A DNA stretch of 64,000 bases from Brevibacterium paucivorans (GTDB lineage Bacteria > Actinomycetota > Actinomycetes > Actinomycetales > Brevibacteriaceae), in contig NZ_JAFBCP010000001.1 of NCBI RefSeq assembly GCF_016907735.1, positions 186,001 to 250,000 of the forward strand, read 5' to 3'. Positions 7,026 through 16,292 of this stretch are shown piece after piece. The translations under genes were made by a program, and so were the position numbers. The notes under the pieces are model-generated. The model was not told the DNA's origin. It saw only the letters and a program-made list of their open reading frames with translations, and did no database searches. Within the stretch, counting starts at the first letter, position 1. Each line of letters starts with the position of its first letter.

Positions 7026-8548
7026 TGTCCAAGCACCGCCTCTACATACGGGTCAACGTGCAGAAGCGCATTCGCAGCTTCCTGGATGATAGGCATGATC
7101 GCTTGCCCACCCACAAACATCGCCACGGATATGGCGATCATGAACGCACCCGGAACCAACAGCGTCCACCGCACACGAACATCGTCGGTTAGGTCCGTCG
7201 CCGGCGCACGACCGGTTGCTGGTGAGTCGGGGTGGTACTGCGTCATGTCATCGCCCCAGAACGTGTTCTTCCACAAGCGTTGCAAGGCTAGCAACGAACC
7301 GATCGACGCCAAGACTACGGTGATCACCATGACGATGGTTGCCGGTGTCACGTTTTCCATGAGGGCGCGCACCAGCCCCATCTTGCCCCACAGTCCCGAG
7401 GTGGGGGGCAGTCCGATGAGAGAGAAAAGTCCGATGATCATGAGGACAGATGCGACACGTTCTCGTCTAATCAATCCAGAGAGCTTCTTGAACGCCCCAG
7501 TTCCGTAAGTCTGCTCAATCGCGCCAATCGTTAACAAGAGTCCAGACATGGTGACAATGTGGTGGACCATGTAGAAGATACCTGCCGAAACCGCAGCTGT
7601 CGTGAGCACTGCAACACCAATGAGGATGTGCCCCACACCCGCGGTCATCTGAAACGCAAAGATGTTACGCACGCGAATTTCGCCGAACCCTGAAAACGCT
7701 CCCACCGCAATCGTGAGCACCACGATGATAAGCAACACGTCTTCCCACCGGGGGTGTCCGCCAAACACGGAAACGTACACACGGTAGATTCCGTAGATGG
7801 CCACCTTTGAGTGGGTCGCTGCGAACAGCGACATCATTCCGCCCGAGGTGTTGGGATAGGAACGTACTAACCACCCGTGGACCGGTGCGGCACCGGCTTT
7901 AATGAGAAGCGCCAGAACGACGATTCCAACCGCTAGTGCCGCTTGTGGTGAGACGTCGCCGAATCGGGTTTGGTCAGCCAATACGGCAATGTTGACCGTA
8001 CCGGTTGAGGCGTAGATAAAACCGACACCAATGACCAAAAGCGTAGAGGTCAAGAGGTTCACGATCACGAACATGCGCCCCACACCCAAACGACGCCACG
8101 TTCCGGTAACGGCAATGAGCGCATAGGACGGAAGGACCATCACTTCGATAAACACGAAGAAGTTAAACAGGTCTCCCGTGAGCATTGCACCGTTGACACC
8201 GGTGAGCATCAAGAGAATCAACGTGGGTACGAACCGGTACTGATCTTCACCTGTGGTTCGCAAGAACGCGCATGACGCGACCACCGCAAGCGATGTAATC
8301 ACCAGCATGACAGCGGTGAAGGTATCGGCGACAAACGGGATTGCCAACCCGTGTACGTATCCACCAACGGAGTGCGCAATTGTGTGCCCGTTCGCAGTTG
8401 CACCAATCAAGTAGAGTCCGGCCACCACAGTAGCCAGTGGCACTCCCAGCAGGAAGCACAGGTTGATCCAGCGGGTCCTCACAAACGTCGTGATTGCCGA
8501 GGCCGCAAGAGGGACAACGATAAACAGGAGAAGAAGCGAACCGTTCAC
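7022..8548 (-). CDS. mnhD: Na+/H+ antiporter subunit D
   Basis: A 508-aa polytopic protein of the NADH-quinone oxidoreductase ND2/4/5-like proton-translocating family. The conserved run FVFIEVMVLPSYALIA, with its membrane Glu, and the Lys-bearing AGAAPVHGWLVRSYPNTSGGMMSL identify it as MnhD. It starts with GTG 8548 overlapping the mnhC stop as GTGA. MnhD and MnhA are the two large proton-conducting subunits of the complex in the cytoplasmic membrane. Confidence 0.93.
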   Translation of the reverse strand: MNGSLLLLFIVVPLAASAITTFVRTRWINLCFLLGVPLATVVAGLYLIGATANGHTIAHSVGGYVHGLAIPFVADTFTAVMLVITSLAVVASCAFLRTTGEDQYRFVPTLILLMLTGVNGAMLTGDLFNFFVFIEVMVLPSYALIAVTGTWRRLGVGRMFVIVNLLTSTLLVIGVGFIYASTGTVNIAVLADQTRFGDVSPQAALAVGIVVLALLIKAGAAPVHGWLVRSYPNTSGGMMSLFAATHSKVAIYGIYRVYVSVFGGHPRWEDVLLIIVVLTIAVGAFSGFGEIRVRNIFAFQMTAGVGHILIGVAVLTTAAVSAGIFYMVHHIVTMSGLLLTIGAIEQTYGTGAFKKLSGLIRRERVASVLMIIGLFSLIGLPPTSGLWGKMGLVRALMENVTPATIVMVITVVLASIGSLLALQRLWKNTFWGDDMTQYHPDSPATGRAPATDLTDDVRVRWTLLVPGAFMIAISVAMFVGGQAIMPIIQEAANALLHVDPYVEAVLGQ

Positions 8549-8877
8549 TGTGTGCGCCTTTCTCCCGTTTCGGGAATACGGTCCTGGTCATCGTCGTGCC
8601 CCAGAACCGCTAGCGCCAGCATGAAGATGGTGACAGCAAGCGTAATGACGATCGCCGTCAGCACAAACGCCTGTGGAAGAGGGTCAGCCGCTTCTGAAAC
8701 GGGCGTGCGACCTGCGATCGGTTCACCACGCCAAGCCGGAACACCTGACAACAGGAGAGCGAAGTTCGCGGCGTGAGAAATGAGCGCAAGCCCAAAAATC
8801 GTGCGCACCATTGACCGTTGCATCATGAGGTACACGCCGCCGGAAACCAAGACCCCGACCGTGATTGCGATAATCAT
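8545..8877 (-). CDS. mnhC: Na+(K+)/H+ antiporter subunit C
   Basis: A 110-aa, three-helix protein of the NuoK-like family: GLALISHAANFALLLSG and the LPQAFVLTAIVITLA stretch are typical of MnhC. It is linked by 4-base overlaps to mnhA upstream and mnhD downstream, so subunits are made from one message in near-stoichiometric amounts. Confidence 0.93.
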   Translation of the reverse strand: MIIAITVGVLVSGGVYLMMQRSMVRTIFGLALISHAANFALLLSGVPAWRGEPIAGRTPVSEAADPLPQAFVLTAIVITLAVTIFMLALAVLGHDDDQDRIPETGERRTQ

Positions 8878-11800
8878 TCGCCACGCTCCTTAGGTTGATC
8901 TCCGTATGCGATGTGCCTGGTTCGCAGTCCTACCCTCTTCTTATCGTCCGGTTTTTCGGGCTCCGTGAACTCACTTGCTTTTGGCCTGTCACCACGCATG
9001 GTTTCCAGCGGACCGCGAAGTTCACCGTAGAGCATTTCGTCGGTACGCTCGCGCGTTCGCTCAATGACGTCGATATCGCGCACCATCATTCCGTCGACCA
9101 AAACGTCGTCTCCGGCCGGCGTGAACGCCGAGTCTGAGGTTCCCAAAAGGTTGAACGACACCAGCAACATACCCACAACTGCCATGTACACACCAACATC
9201 GAACGCCATCGACGTCGTTAAGTGTTGACCAAGAACATATCCGTGGATCGGTTCGAGGAACGAGCCCTTAACTATGAGCCCCACGATACCTGTCAGAACG
9301 GCAACCAAAATACCGCCACCGATGAGCAGGATGGGCAGTCGCGGCGGACCAATTGCGCGGTCCTTCGACGTGGCCATATACAACAATCCGGCGATCGCGG
9401 AACCCACCAGAGCGGCGATAAAGCCACCGCCTGGCTCATTGTGTCCGCGCAAAAAGATCAGCAACGAACCGAGTCCTAGCAACGGACCAACGACTTTCAC
9501 CATGAGCTGCATGGCAATGACATTTGGCCAGGCTTCCGTGACAGCCGCAAACGCAGTACTTCCCCGTGGGCGAATCGCCAACCACGGGCGTCGTGGCATT
9601 TCCGGAACGTCAGATGCTGGCGGGTCAATATAGCGGTCTCGAACAGAGGACATCACAGCCACGATCGCGATTCCGGCCATACCCAATACAGCGAGCTCAC
9701 CCTGCGTGTCCAATGCACGGAACTCGACCAGAATAGTGTTGACAATGTTGTCTCCACCCGAAATTTCGGGCGCCTTACTCAGGTAGTACATCGCAATGTC
9801 TGACCGGGCCCTTCGCCCGGACAACATCCACACGGCCAACGCAACCGAGCTACCCACGGCAATAGCAAACACACCGCGCATGACCTGCACTTTGACCGAG
9901 TACTTCCAAAATGTGCGCGGAAGCTTCTGCATGATCAGCATGAACACGATGATGGTCATGGTCTCGACCAGCAACTGCGTCAGTGTGACGTCGGGTGCTC
10001 CCAGAGCCATGATCTGCACCGTGGCCATAATTCCCACGGCAGACAAACCAATGACCGCTGTCAGACGTGAACGTGACAGGCAAACCACGAGCGTCGCAAA
10101 GGTAATGACAACCAGCAACGCGTAGTCGATGGGCCTGTTCAGGTTAGGCACGAACTTGGGCAGACCAGGACCCGTGTAGATCGCAATCGCCGAACCGAAA
10201 ATCACCACCGCCAAGAACCCGAGGTTCATCATGACGTGTCGGGATGCACGTTCGCTTGCAACAGCGGAGACGAGGACGCCACCCATCCGTTCAAGACCAG
10301 CGACAATCCGGTCAATCACATCGGCGCCGGTGAACGGAATAGCAGCGCGCTCAAAGAACGCCCACACCCGGTCGCGGTTGAACGCGACCAGCACACCGCA
10401 CGCAATGATGATGAGTGAGGCAATCAGTTCAGGAGTAACTCCGTGGAACATCGCCAGGTGAACGTGGTGGGCGGCTTCTCCCTGTGCCGCCGAGGTGCCC
10501 GCAGCTACCCCTGGCTCGATGACTCCCAGCGCAAAGGCAAGCGGAACCGACAACACGATCGGCAGGGCTGCGAACGTGACCATCACGAAGTCGCTGTGAC
10601 CCAATTTCTCAGCATCCACCTCGGGACCGTCAATGAACGCCCCGAACAGAATCTTGGTGCAGTAGCTGATTGTCAGGACGGAGGCACCCGCTACCAAAAC
10701 CAGCGCGAGCCAGCCCAAAGCGTGGCCTTCTCCCCCGGCGGAGCTCACCGCCGTCAGGAGCATTTCCTTGGACACGAATCCCATCAGGGGCGGAACGCCA
10801 GCCATCGACGCGGCACCAATTGCCGTAATCGCAAAACTCACCGGCGCGACCTTGATCAAACGAGGGATCTTGCCAAACGTGCGCGTGTGGCCCAGGTGGT
10901 CAACCACACCCACCATCATGAACAGGCCGGACTTGAACATGGCGTGGGAAATGACGTGGACGAGCCCCGCGGTGAGAGCAAATTCGGTTCCGACTCCCAC
11001 GGCAGCGACAATGAGCCCCAGCTGACTTACGGTGGAGTACGCCATGAGCTTCTTCAAGTCGTTTTGCGTCAGAGCACACCAGCCACCGATCCACGCGGTC
11101 ACAATCCCGGCACTGACCAACAGAACGTTCCACGCCAAGACATCGCTGAACGCGGGGCTAAAGCGGAACAACAGGAAGATACCGGCCTTCACCACCGCGG
11201 CGGCGTGCAGATACGCGCTGACTGGGGTGATGGCTGCCATTGCGTCGGGAAGCCACGACTGGAACGGGAACTGCGCCGATTTCGTCATGGCTGCGACTGC
11301 CACGAGCAACGCCATTGCAACAGTGAACCCGGGCTTTTCTTGCCACACTCTAGAGCCAAGCACCTCACGGATGCTGGCGCTTCCCACCACACCGTACATG
11401 GCCGAAACCGCAACCAGCAGGAGCACTCCACCCATGAACGTCATGAACATGGTGCGCAGGCTGGCACCTTCAGCGGCACGGCCGGAGCGCGCAATCAGCA
11501 TGAACGACGCAATCGAAGTGATCTCCCAGCATACGAAGAGCACAAAGAGGTTGTCGGTCAGCACCAGCCCCACCATGGCGAACGTAAAGGTGGCCATGAG
11601 CAGGTAGAACGAATAGTTGGGGCCGCGTGACAAATACCGTGTGGAGTAGAACAACACGAACGCACCAATGACCAGCGCGATCATTGTGAAGATTGCGCCC
11701 ACACCGTCAACGGCGAAAGCAAGATTCACATCGAAACTGGGCATCCACGCAAGGGACCACATTGTTTCTTGCGCTGTTGGAAACGCAGTGCCATCCGTGA

Positions 11801-11951
11801 CCGCGGCGGTAGCGGCGGGCATGAACAGTGCTGCCGCACCCAGGTACCCCAGACCCAAGAACCACCCGGTGGAACGGCCAACGAGCCGGCAGAGGATCGG
11901 GGTGAGAAGAATGATCAGAGCTAAGAGTCCCAGAGTTGCGGAAATTGCCAC
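8874..11951 (-). CDS. mnhA: Na+/H+ antiporter subunit A fused to subunit B
   Basis: The 1,025-aa first gene of the operon contains an ND5-like MnhA proton-channel domain (about 1-560, with ARSGRAAEGASLR and SWLPDAMAAITPVSAYLHAA), further helices with a DUF4040/MbhD-like segment, and a C-terminal MnhB domain (about 825-970: LGSLLIFLRGHNEPGGGFIA). No separate mnhB exists in the operon, so the fusion supplies it. Start is GTG 11951 with AAGGAG upstream. The complex exchanges Na+ or K+ for protons and supports pH and salt tolerance. A candidate -10 lies near 12003-12010. Confidence 0.92.
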   Translation of the reverse strand: MAISATLGLLALIILLTPILCRLVGRSTGWFLGLGYLGAAALFMPAATAAVTDGTAFPTAQETMWSLAWMPSFDVNLAFAVDGVGAIFTMIALVIGAFVLFYSTRYLSRGPNYSFYLLMATFTFAMVGLVLTDNLFVLFVCWEITSIASFMLIARSGRAAEGASLRTMFMTFMGGVLLLVAVSAMYGVVGSASIREVLGSRVWQEKPGFTVAMALLVAVAAMTKSAQFPFQSWLPDAMAAITPVSAYLHAAAVVKAGIFLLFRFSPAFSDVLAWNVLLVSAGIVTAWIGGWCALTQNDLKKLMAYSTVSQLGLIVAAVGVGTEFALTAGLVHVISHAMFKSGLFMMVGVVDHLGHTRTFGKIPRLIKVAPVSFAITAIGAASMAGVPPLMGFVSKEMLLTAVSSAGGEGHALGWLALVLVAGASVLTISYCTKILFGAFIDGPEVDAEKLGHSDFVMVTFAALPIVLSVPLAFALGVIEPGVAAGTSAAQGEAAHHVHLAMFHGVTPELIASLIIIACGVLVAFNRDRVWAFFERAAIPFTGADVIDRIVAGLERMGGVLVSAVASERASRHVMMNLGFLAVVIFGSAIAIYTGPGLPKFVPNLNRPIDYALLVVITFATLVVCLSRSRLTAVIGLSAVGIMATVQIMALGAPDVTLTQLLVETMTIIVFMLIMQKLPRTFWKYSVKVQVMRGVFAIAVGSSVALAVWMLSGRRARSDIAMYYLSKAPEISGGDNIVNTILVEFRALDTQGELAVLGMAGIAIVAVMSSVRDRYIDPPASDVPEMPRRPWLAIRPRGSTAFAAVTEAWPNVIAMQLMVKVVGPLLGLGSLLIFLRGHNEPGGGFIAALVGSAIAGLLYMATSKDRAIGPPRLPILLIGGGILVAVLTGIVGLIVKGSFLEPIHGYVLGQHLTTSMAFDVGVYMAVVGMLLVSFNLLGTSDSAFTPAGDDVLVDGMMVRDIDVIERTRERTDEMLYGELRGPLETMRGDRPKASEFTEPEKPDDKKRVGLRTRHIAYGDQPKERGE

Positions 11952-12002
11952 GGAACTCCTTCTGTTACGACCATCACACGACGCTTGCGCGTCCAGACAA
12001 TG

Positions 12003-12041
12003 CTACCTATATGTGGACTTAACGACCAAAACCGTCCACAT
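12003..12041. promoter_or_regulatory. inverted repeat in the mnhA promoter region
   Basis: ATGTGGAC (12011-12018) and GTCCACAT (12034-12041) are exact inverse copies with a 15-base spacer. They lie between the glycosyltransferase stop, which the right arm touches, and mnhA, beside a leftward TATAGG box. It may be an operator for the antiporter operon or a weak terminator; no T-run supports the latter. Confidence 0.4.
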
Positions 12042-13186
12042 CAAGACATATTGATGCGAGAAATCACGTTTTGCAGGTTCTTCACGTGTGCACGTGGCGA
12101 CGACTCTTGGGCCAGCAGCTTGGCCTCACGCCCCGCCTGCATGATCGTTTCCGGTGCTTGAGCGCACGCCACAATCGTGTCTGCCAGATCCGTGGCCGTG
12201 TTCCCGGCACTTCCCACGACAGCGCCGCCGAACTCCGTTGCCAACACCGGGTCACACACCAGGGTGGGACGACCTCGGGCCGCGGATTCCAAAATCACCA
12301 TGGGCTGATTATCAAACCCACACGACGTCAGCAGCGTCGCATGAGCGTCGTCAATCAGGTCCACCACGCGCTCGTGTGGGACAACGCCGCAAAAATGGAT
12401 GAAAGGGTCATTCACACCCCGAGGTGGTTCCCCACCTGCCACCGTCAGCTCCACATGTGCTCCCCGACGGCGTGCCAACCGCACCGCGTCGATGGCCACG
12501 TCCAACCGTTTTTCGGGAGCGAACCGGCCTACCCACAGAAGCTTCAACGGCGTCGCCGGGACCAATGAGCGTTCGCCGGGGACGACCTCGGCGACATTTG
12601 ACACGACACTCACGTTGTTAAGCCCTGCGCTACGCAAGCGCTCACCTTGATGCGCGGACGGCGAAATGACCGCATCTGCCTGCCGAGCTACCGCCAAGGT
12701 CATACCCCGCAACGCGGAATCCAGCGGCCGATCAGCCAATCGCACACGCGGTTGCTCAAGTCCTGTCACCAGCCGGTGAAAACCGCGTGCAACAGGTGCA
12801 AAAGGCTGCGCAATGAGCGGAGCACGCCAAAAGAAGGTGTGAACGGTGTGCAATGACGGAAGGCCCAGCTGTTTTGCCTGTGCAACAGCGCTAGCTGCCA
12901 GCCCGAACTCCGAATGCACCATAACCGCTTGCGCCTGGTGCTGTTTGAGAGTCCGGCGCATCCATGCGTGCACGACTGGGTTGGCTCTGACAACGGGAAG
13001 TTCAAGGCTTCGGACCCCCCGAGGCGGTCGCACCGCGGTCACGCCGGGAAGGTGAGTGCGTGGGACGTCAGGGGCGATCAGTACGACTGGAAACTGCTGT
13101 GACCACGCGCGCACCTGCGCCATGAGTGCTGTCTGCGCACCACCTGTATAGCGAAGGGAGTAGTCACATACGACAGCGAGTTTCAC
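12041..13186 (-). CDS. family 4-type glycosyltransferase
   Basis: Read from GTG 13186, which overlaps the upstream stop as GTGA, the 381-aa product is a GT-B glycosyltransferase. The N-terminal half starts VKLAVVCDYSLRYTGGAQTAL with the glycine-rich acceptor loop; the C-terminal half has LLWVGRFAPEKRLDVAIDA and the sugar-nucleotide-binding segment NQPMVILESAARGRPTLV. Likely a cytoplasmic mannosyl- or glucosyltransferase of cell-envelope glycan or glycolipid synthesis; acceptor unknown. Co-transcribed with a histidine phosphatase, a pairing that could suit glycosyl-phosphoglycerate metabolism, but that is speculation. Confidence 0.82.
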   Translation of the reverse strand: MKLAVVCDYSLRYTGGAQTALMAQVRAWSQQFPVVLIAPDVPRTHLPGVTAVRPPRGVRSLELPVVRANPVVHAWMRRTLKQHQAQAVMVHSEFGLAASAVAQAKQLGLPSLHTVHTFFWRAPLIAQPFAPVARGFHRLVTGLEQPRVRLADRPLDSALRGMTLAVARQADAVISPSAHQGERLRSAGLNNVSVVSNVAEVVPGERSLVPATPLKLLWVGRFAPEKRLDVAIDAVRLARRRGAHVELTVAGGEPPRGVNDPFIHFCGVVPHERVVDLIDDAHATLLTSCGFDNQPMVILESAARGRPTLVCDPVLATEFGGAVVGSAGNTATDLADTIVACAQAPETIMQAGREAKLLAQESSPRAHVKNLQNVISRINMS

Positions 13187-13794
13187 GCACAGGCTCCCCC
13201 GGCAAAACGCCGGAGCATCCATGCGTCGTTTCGCTTGACAAAGTGAACGTATTCGCAGTTGTCGAGCACGCCTAAACGCGCGAGGTTTGTTTCAGGCGAC
13301 AGGCCCATCATCAATTCAGTGGCCCCGCGGATCACTGCTCCGTGAGCAACCATTGCGACTACGTCAGTGTCGTCGCAAGTGTCTAAAAGCCTGTGGACGG
13401 AGTCGTACACACGTTGCGAGGACTCCAGGCGACTTTCGCCGCCAGGTGGACGCACCTCGGCGCCACTCTTCCACTTAGCCAGAAGGTCTGGCCACTTCTG
13501 CTCAATCTCGTCGCGAGTGAAACCTTCCCACTCGCCTACGCTGATCTCTCGCAAGCCTTCGTCCAGGGCCACCTGCAATCCCGTGGCAGTTGCTAATGCA
13601 TGAGCGGTTGAACGAGCACGCGTCAGATCCGAAGCGAAGATGCGCGTGATGCCACAGTTTTGCAGGGTAATGGCAATAGCGTGAGCCTGTTGTTCACCGG
13701 TTTCGTCGAGCGGAATGTCGATCTGGCCCTGGAACCGGCCCTCTTTATTAAAGGCTGTACGACCATGCCGGATGAGATAAAGCTCGCGTGCCAT
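13183..13794 (-). CDS. histidine-phosphatase (phosphoglycerate-mutase-like)
   Basis: A 203-aa member of the histidine phosphatase superfamily: YLIRHGRT with the phospho-accepting His10 and Arg9, GLREISVGEWEG carrying the catalytic Glu, and MVAHGAVIRG with the second His. The closest actinobacterial relatives are broad phosphatases or glucosyl-3-phosphoglycerate phosphatase (GpgP), which often sit next to rsfS as here. It follows rsfS by 7 bases and overlaps the downstream glycosyltransferase by 4. Confidence 0.85.
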   Translation of the reverse strand: MARELYLIRHGRTAFNKEGRFQGQIDIPLDETGEQQAHAIAITLQNCGITRIFASDLTRARSTAHALATATGLQVALDEGLREISVGEWEGFTRDEIEQKWPDLLAKWKSGAEVRPPGGESRLESSQRVYDSVHRLLDTCDDTDVVAMVAHGAVIRGATELMMGLSPETNLARLGVLDNCEYVHFVKRNDAWMLRRFAGGACA

Positions 13795-13801
13795 ACTGTC
13801 C

Positions 13802-14209
13802 CTATTCGTTGTAGGCGCTGTCGGTGTCGTTCACAGTGTCTGGGTTTTGAACCTCAGGAATCGAAATGACCGGGCTGTCCTTCCACAGTCTTTCAAGTCC
13901 GTAGAATTCGCGATCGTCGTGGTTGAATACGTGAACCACGATATCGGAGTAGTCCAAGAGGACCCACGTGCCTTCGCCACGACCTTCACGATTCTTCGGT
14001 TTCAGGCCGTGCTCTTTCAAAAGCGTTTCTTCGACACCGTCAACAATGGCATCAACTTGTCGAGAGTTTGAAGCCGATGCGATCACAAAAGCATCCGTGA
14101 TCACGAGCTGTTCTGACACGTCGAGAACAACGACGTCAGTAGCGAGTTTCTGAATAGCACCCTTCGCGGCGCTGCGGGCATACTCGATGGTTTCATCGGT
14201 TGCGGGCAA
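13802..14209 (-). CDS. rsfS: ribosomal silencing factor RsfS
   Basis: The 135-aa protein has the Iojap/RsfS core: ATDVVVLDVSEQLVITDAFVIASASNSRQVDAIVDGVEE and GEGTWVLLDYSDIVVHVFNHDDREFYGLERLW. RsfS binds L14 of the large ribosomal subunit and blocks subunit joining in starvation. It has the usual actinobacterial position downstream of nadD, here with an unusual repeat protein between the two. Confidence 0.95.
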   Translation of the reverse strand: MPATDETIEYARSAAKGAIQKLATDVVVLDVSEQLVITDAFVIASASNSRQVDAIVDGVEETLLKEHGLKPKNREGRGEGTWVLLDYSDIVVHVFNHDDREFYGLERLWKDSPVISIPEVQNPDTVNDTDSAYNE

Positions 14210-14221
14210 AAGAAAACCTTT

Positions 14222-15478
14222 CTAGAACAGCATGATCAGGGCAACGACAACAAGCACGATTGCGCACAAGCCGCCGACACCTAAAACGATATACGGCAAA
14301 ACCGAGGAGCGTTCTCCCACGAGGATTTCCCCGTCCTGATGGGTCACCGAGCGTGCAGACATGGGCTGGGCCACTCCGATTTCGTCGTTGAGAGGCCACT
14401 CTTCGCGCGTCACCTCGGGGTCTTCTTCAACCGACTCCAAAGGGCGAGTCGCACAAGATGCAGCACGAGAACGCTCATCGTCAGCAGAAACCGAATCCTG
14501 CTTAGTGTCCCCTTGGTCCTTGCCCTCTGCGCTGACAACAGGAACTGCGCCACTGACTACACGGATACCCTCAGTGTTTGGTGGTTTTACGACTGGTGAC
14601 TTACGCGAACGCGGAGCTGCTTTTTGTGCGTCATCTGACTTCTTGTCAGGGCTCTTTTTGTCAGCACTGTCAGCGCTCTTTTCTTCTGCGCTCGTTTTCT
14701 TAGCCTGCGGTGCTTGAGCCGGCTTTGCAGCAGCTGGCTTGTTTCCGCCCTGTTTTTCCGAAGTTGTTTTCTTCTCTGCGGCCTTTTTCTGCTCAGCTGG
14801 TTTTTCTGCAGGCTTCTTGTCAGTTGGCTTTTCTACAGGTTTCTTATCAGCTGGCTTCTTCTCAGCCGGTGCTTTCGCCGCCGACTGAGCGACTCCGGGT
14901 TGCGTGGTTGGCTTCGCCGGAACTGGTTTCTTGGCTTCTGGCTTTTTCGCTTCAGGCTTTTTGGCTTCCGGCTTTTTCGCTTCTGGCTTTTTGGCTTCCG
15001 CAGCCTTAGAAGCCGTCTTCGGGGATTCAGGTTTCTTAGGCTCCGGATTCTTCGCCTCCGGCTTCTTCGCCTCAGGCTTCTTGGTCGCAGTCTTCTGCGC
15101 TTCAGGCTTCTTGACCTCAGCCTTTTCAGCTTCGGTCTCCTTGGGAGCGGGAGTAGGTTCCTGTTTTGACTGGCGACGTAGTGTGAGGTCGGGCTCATCG
15201 GCTACCTCAGGAGCCTGCCCATGTTTCCGCATCCACGCCTTACGCTCAGCTCGAGACGCAAACTGCGGAGGCTCAGCAGGAGTTGGTTCCTTGTCCGCTG
15301 GAGGCTGATCCGCTTTCGGCTGGGCCTGTGGAGGAGTCTGTGGTTTAGCCGGGGTCGAGACTGCCGGAGAGGTTTCCTCAGCGACAGGAGTTTCAGCAGC
15401 TTCCTTGAGCTTCTGGGCTTCGGCGGCGCGCTTCTCAGCTTCTTTCCGCTCTCGCCTCGACATGTACTGCTCAGCCAT
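14222..15478 (-). CDS. Lys/Pro/Ala-repeat, tail-anchored membrane protein
   Basis: Start ATG 15478 has AGGAG five bases upstream; a GTG six bases earlier is less likely. The 418-aa product opens with a charged [17 protein letters not shown] stretch, then a long disordered region rich in Lys, Pro, Ala and Glu with many tandem KKPEA units (about residues 115-185 and more loosely to 270), an acidic segment, and one C-terminal hydrophobic helix of ~20 residues ([20 protein letters not shown]) ending the chain. It is predicted to be anchored by its tail with the repeat domain cytoplasmic or, in the opposite topology, reaching into the wall. Family unknown. It sits where many relatives carry an LCP-type gene. 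Confidence 0.75.
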   Translation of the reverse strand: MAEQYMSRRERKEAEKRAAEAQKLKEAAETPVAEETSPAVSTPAKPQTPPQAQPKADQPPADKEPTPAEPPQFASRAERKAWMRKHGQAPEVADEPDLTLRRQSKQEPTPAPKETEAEKAEVKKPEAQKTATKKPEAKKPEAKNPEPKKPESPKTASKAAEAKKPEAKKPEAKKPEAKKPEAKKPVPAKPTTQPGVAQSAAKAPAEKKPADKKPVEKPTDKKPAEKPAEQKKAAEKKTTSEKQGGNKPAAAKPAQAPQAKKTSAEEKSADSADKKSPDKKSDDAQKAAPRSRKSPVVKPPNTEGIRVVSGAVPVVSAEGKDQGDTKQDSVSADDERSRAASCATRPLESVEEDPEVTREEWPLNDEIGVAQPMSARSVTHQDGEILVGERSSVLPYIVLGVGGLCAIVLVVVALIMLF

Positions 15479-16076
15479 TTTCACTCCTGTAAAGATTGTG
15501 CTTGTTGATGTATTGCACTACTCCGTCAGGTACTAAGTACCACACTGGCATTTCATTCGCGACGCGGTCACGGCAATCTGTTGACGAGATCGCGAGAGCC
15601 GGAATGTGCATGAGGCTCAACCGATGTTCAGGCAGTCCCTCTCTGGTGAGGTCGTGGCCCGGCCGACTCACTCCCACAAAGTGCGCGAGAGAGAACAGTT
15701 CATCAACGTCCTTCCACGACAGAATCTGCGCAAGAGCATCGGCACCCGTGATGAAGAAAAGCTCGGTTTCACGCCCATAGACTTGCGATAGGTCACGCAA
15801 TGTATCGATCGTGTAGGTTGCCCCCGGCCTGTCGACGTCCACTCGCGAAACTGTGAACTGCGGATTCGACGCCGTTGCGACAACAGTCATGAGGTATCTG
15901 TGCTCGGCAGGCGACACATCACGATCGGACTTCTGCCACGGACGACCCGTGGGCACGAAAACGACTTCATCTAGATCAAACTTGGCTGCAACTTCACTGG
16001 CTGCAACCAAGTGTCCGTGGTGGATGGGGTCGAATGTTCCACCCATCACACCGACTCTGCGCACAGAATTTGCCAT
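15471..16076 (-). CDS. nadD: nicotinate-nucleotide adenylyltransferase
   Basis: The 201-aa enzyme makes deamido-NAD from nicotinate mononucleotide and [22 protein letters not shown] holds the nucleotidyltransferase GTFDPxHxGH motif, [10 protein letters not shown] the substrate loop, and [12 protein letters not shown] the C-terminal ISST motif (here S-S-T-D in place of S-S-T-x-I-R). The ATG is one base past the stop of the small upstream gene, and the 3' end overlaps the repeat-protein gene. Confidence 0.95.
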   Translation of the reverse strand: MANSVRRVGVMGGTFDPIHHGHLVAASEVAAKFDLDEVVFVPTGRPWQKSDRDVSPAEHRYLMTVVATASNPQFTVSRVDVDRPGATYTIDTLRDLSQVYGRETELFFITGADALAQILSWKDVDELFSLAHFVGVSRPGHDLTREGLPEHRLSLMHIPALAISSTDCRDRVANEMPVWYLVPDGVVQYINKHNLYRSENG

Positions 16077-16077
16077 A

Positions 16078-16233
16078 TCAGTGCCGGTAGGAAATGCCCT
16101 TCCACGACAGCGTAATAATGCCCAGCAGCATCAAAATGCTGAACGCAATGACTCCGTACCAGATTGGGTGCATTGGCAACTCAACGACGGTTTCGTGCGC
16201 TTCCTGTGCCAGCACTACCAAAGCAGACGCCAC
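16078..16233 (-). CDS. 51-aa conserved membrane protein between proA and nadD
   Basis: A short leftward gene from GTG 16233, preceded by AAGGAG five bases upstream, to TGA 16078-16080. The product begins [20 protein letters not shown] and then has one transmembrane helix, [20 protein letters not shown], ending KGISYRH. Small single-helix proteins with an ELPM-type motif before the helix are, from memory, common at this locus in actinobacteria. It is one base from nadD, so it is part of the pro-nad operon. Function unknown. Confidence 0.8.
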   Translation of the reverse strand: MASALVVLAQEAHETVVELPMHPIWYGVIAFSILMLLGIITLSWKGISYRH

Positions 16234-16292
16234 GTCTTCTCCTTTTATAGATGTTTGTAAGATTTTACGGCAGTTCTTAGTCTCTCACGAAA

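Noticed and set aside
10443..11630. 395-codon rightward frame inside mnhA
   Set aside because: Antisense shadow of the antiporter gene with His/Arg/Gln-rich composition typical of reverse frames.
14920..15130. CRISPR-like or satellite repeat array
   Set aside because: The period is codon-based and in frame with a protein repeat; there are no spacers or cas genes.
14700..15170. Rightward long frames rich in Leu/Phe or Phe/Ala/Ser opposite the repeat protein
   Set aside because: They are antisense images of the KKPEA codon repeats, not genes.
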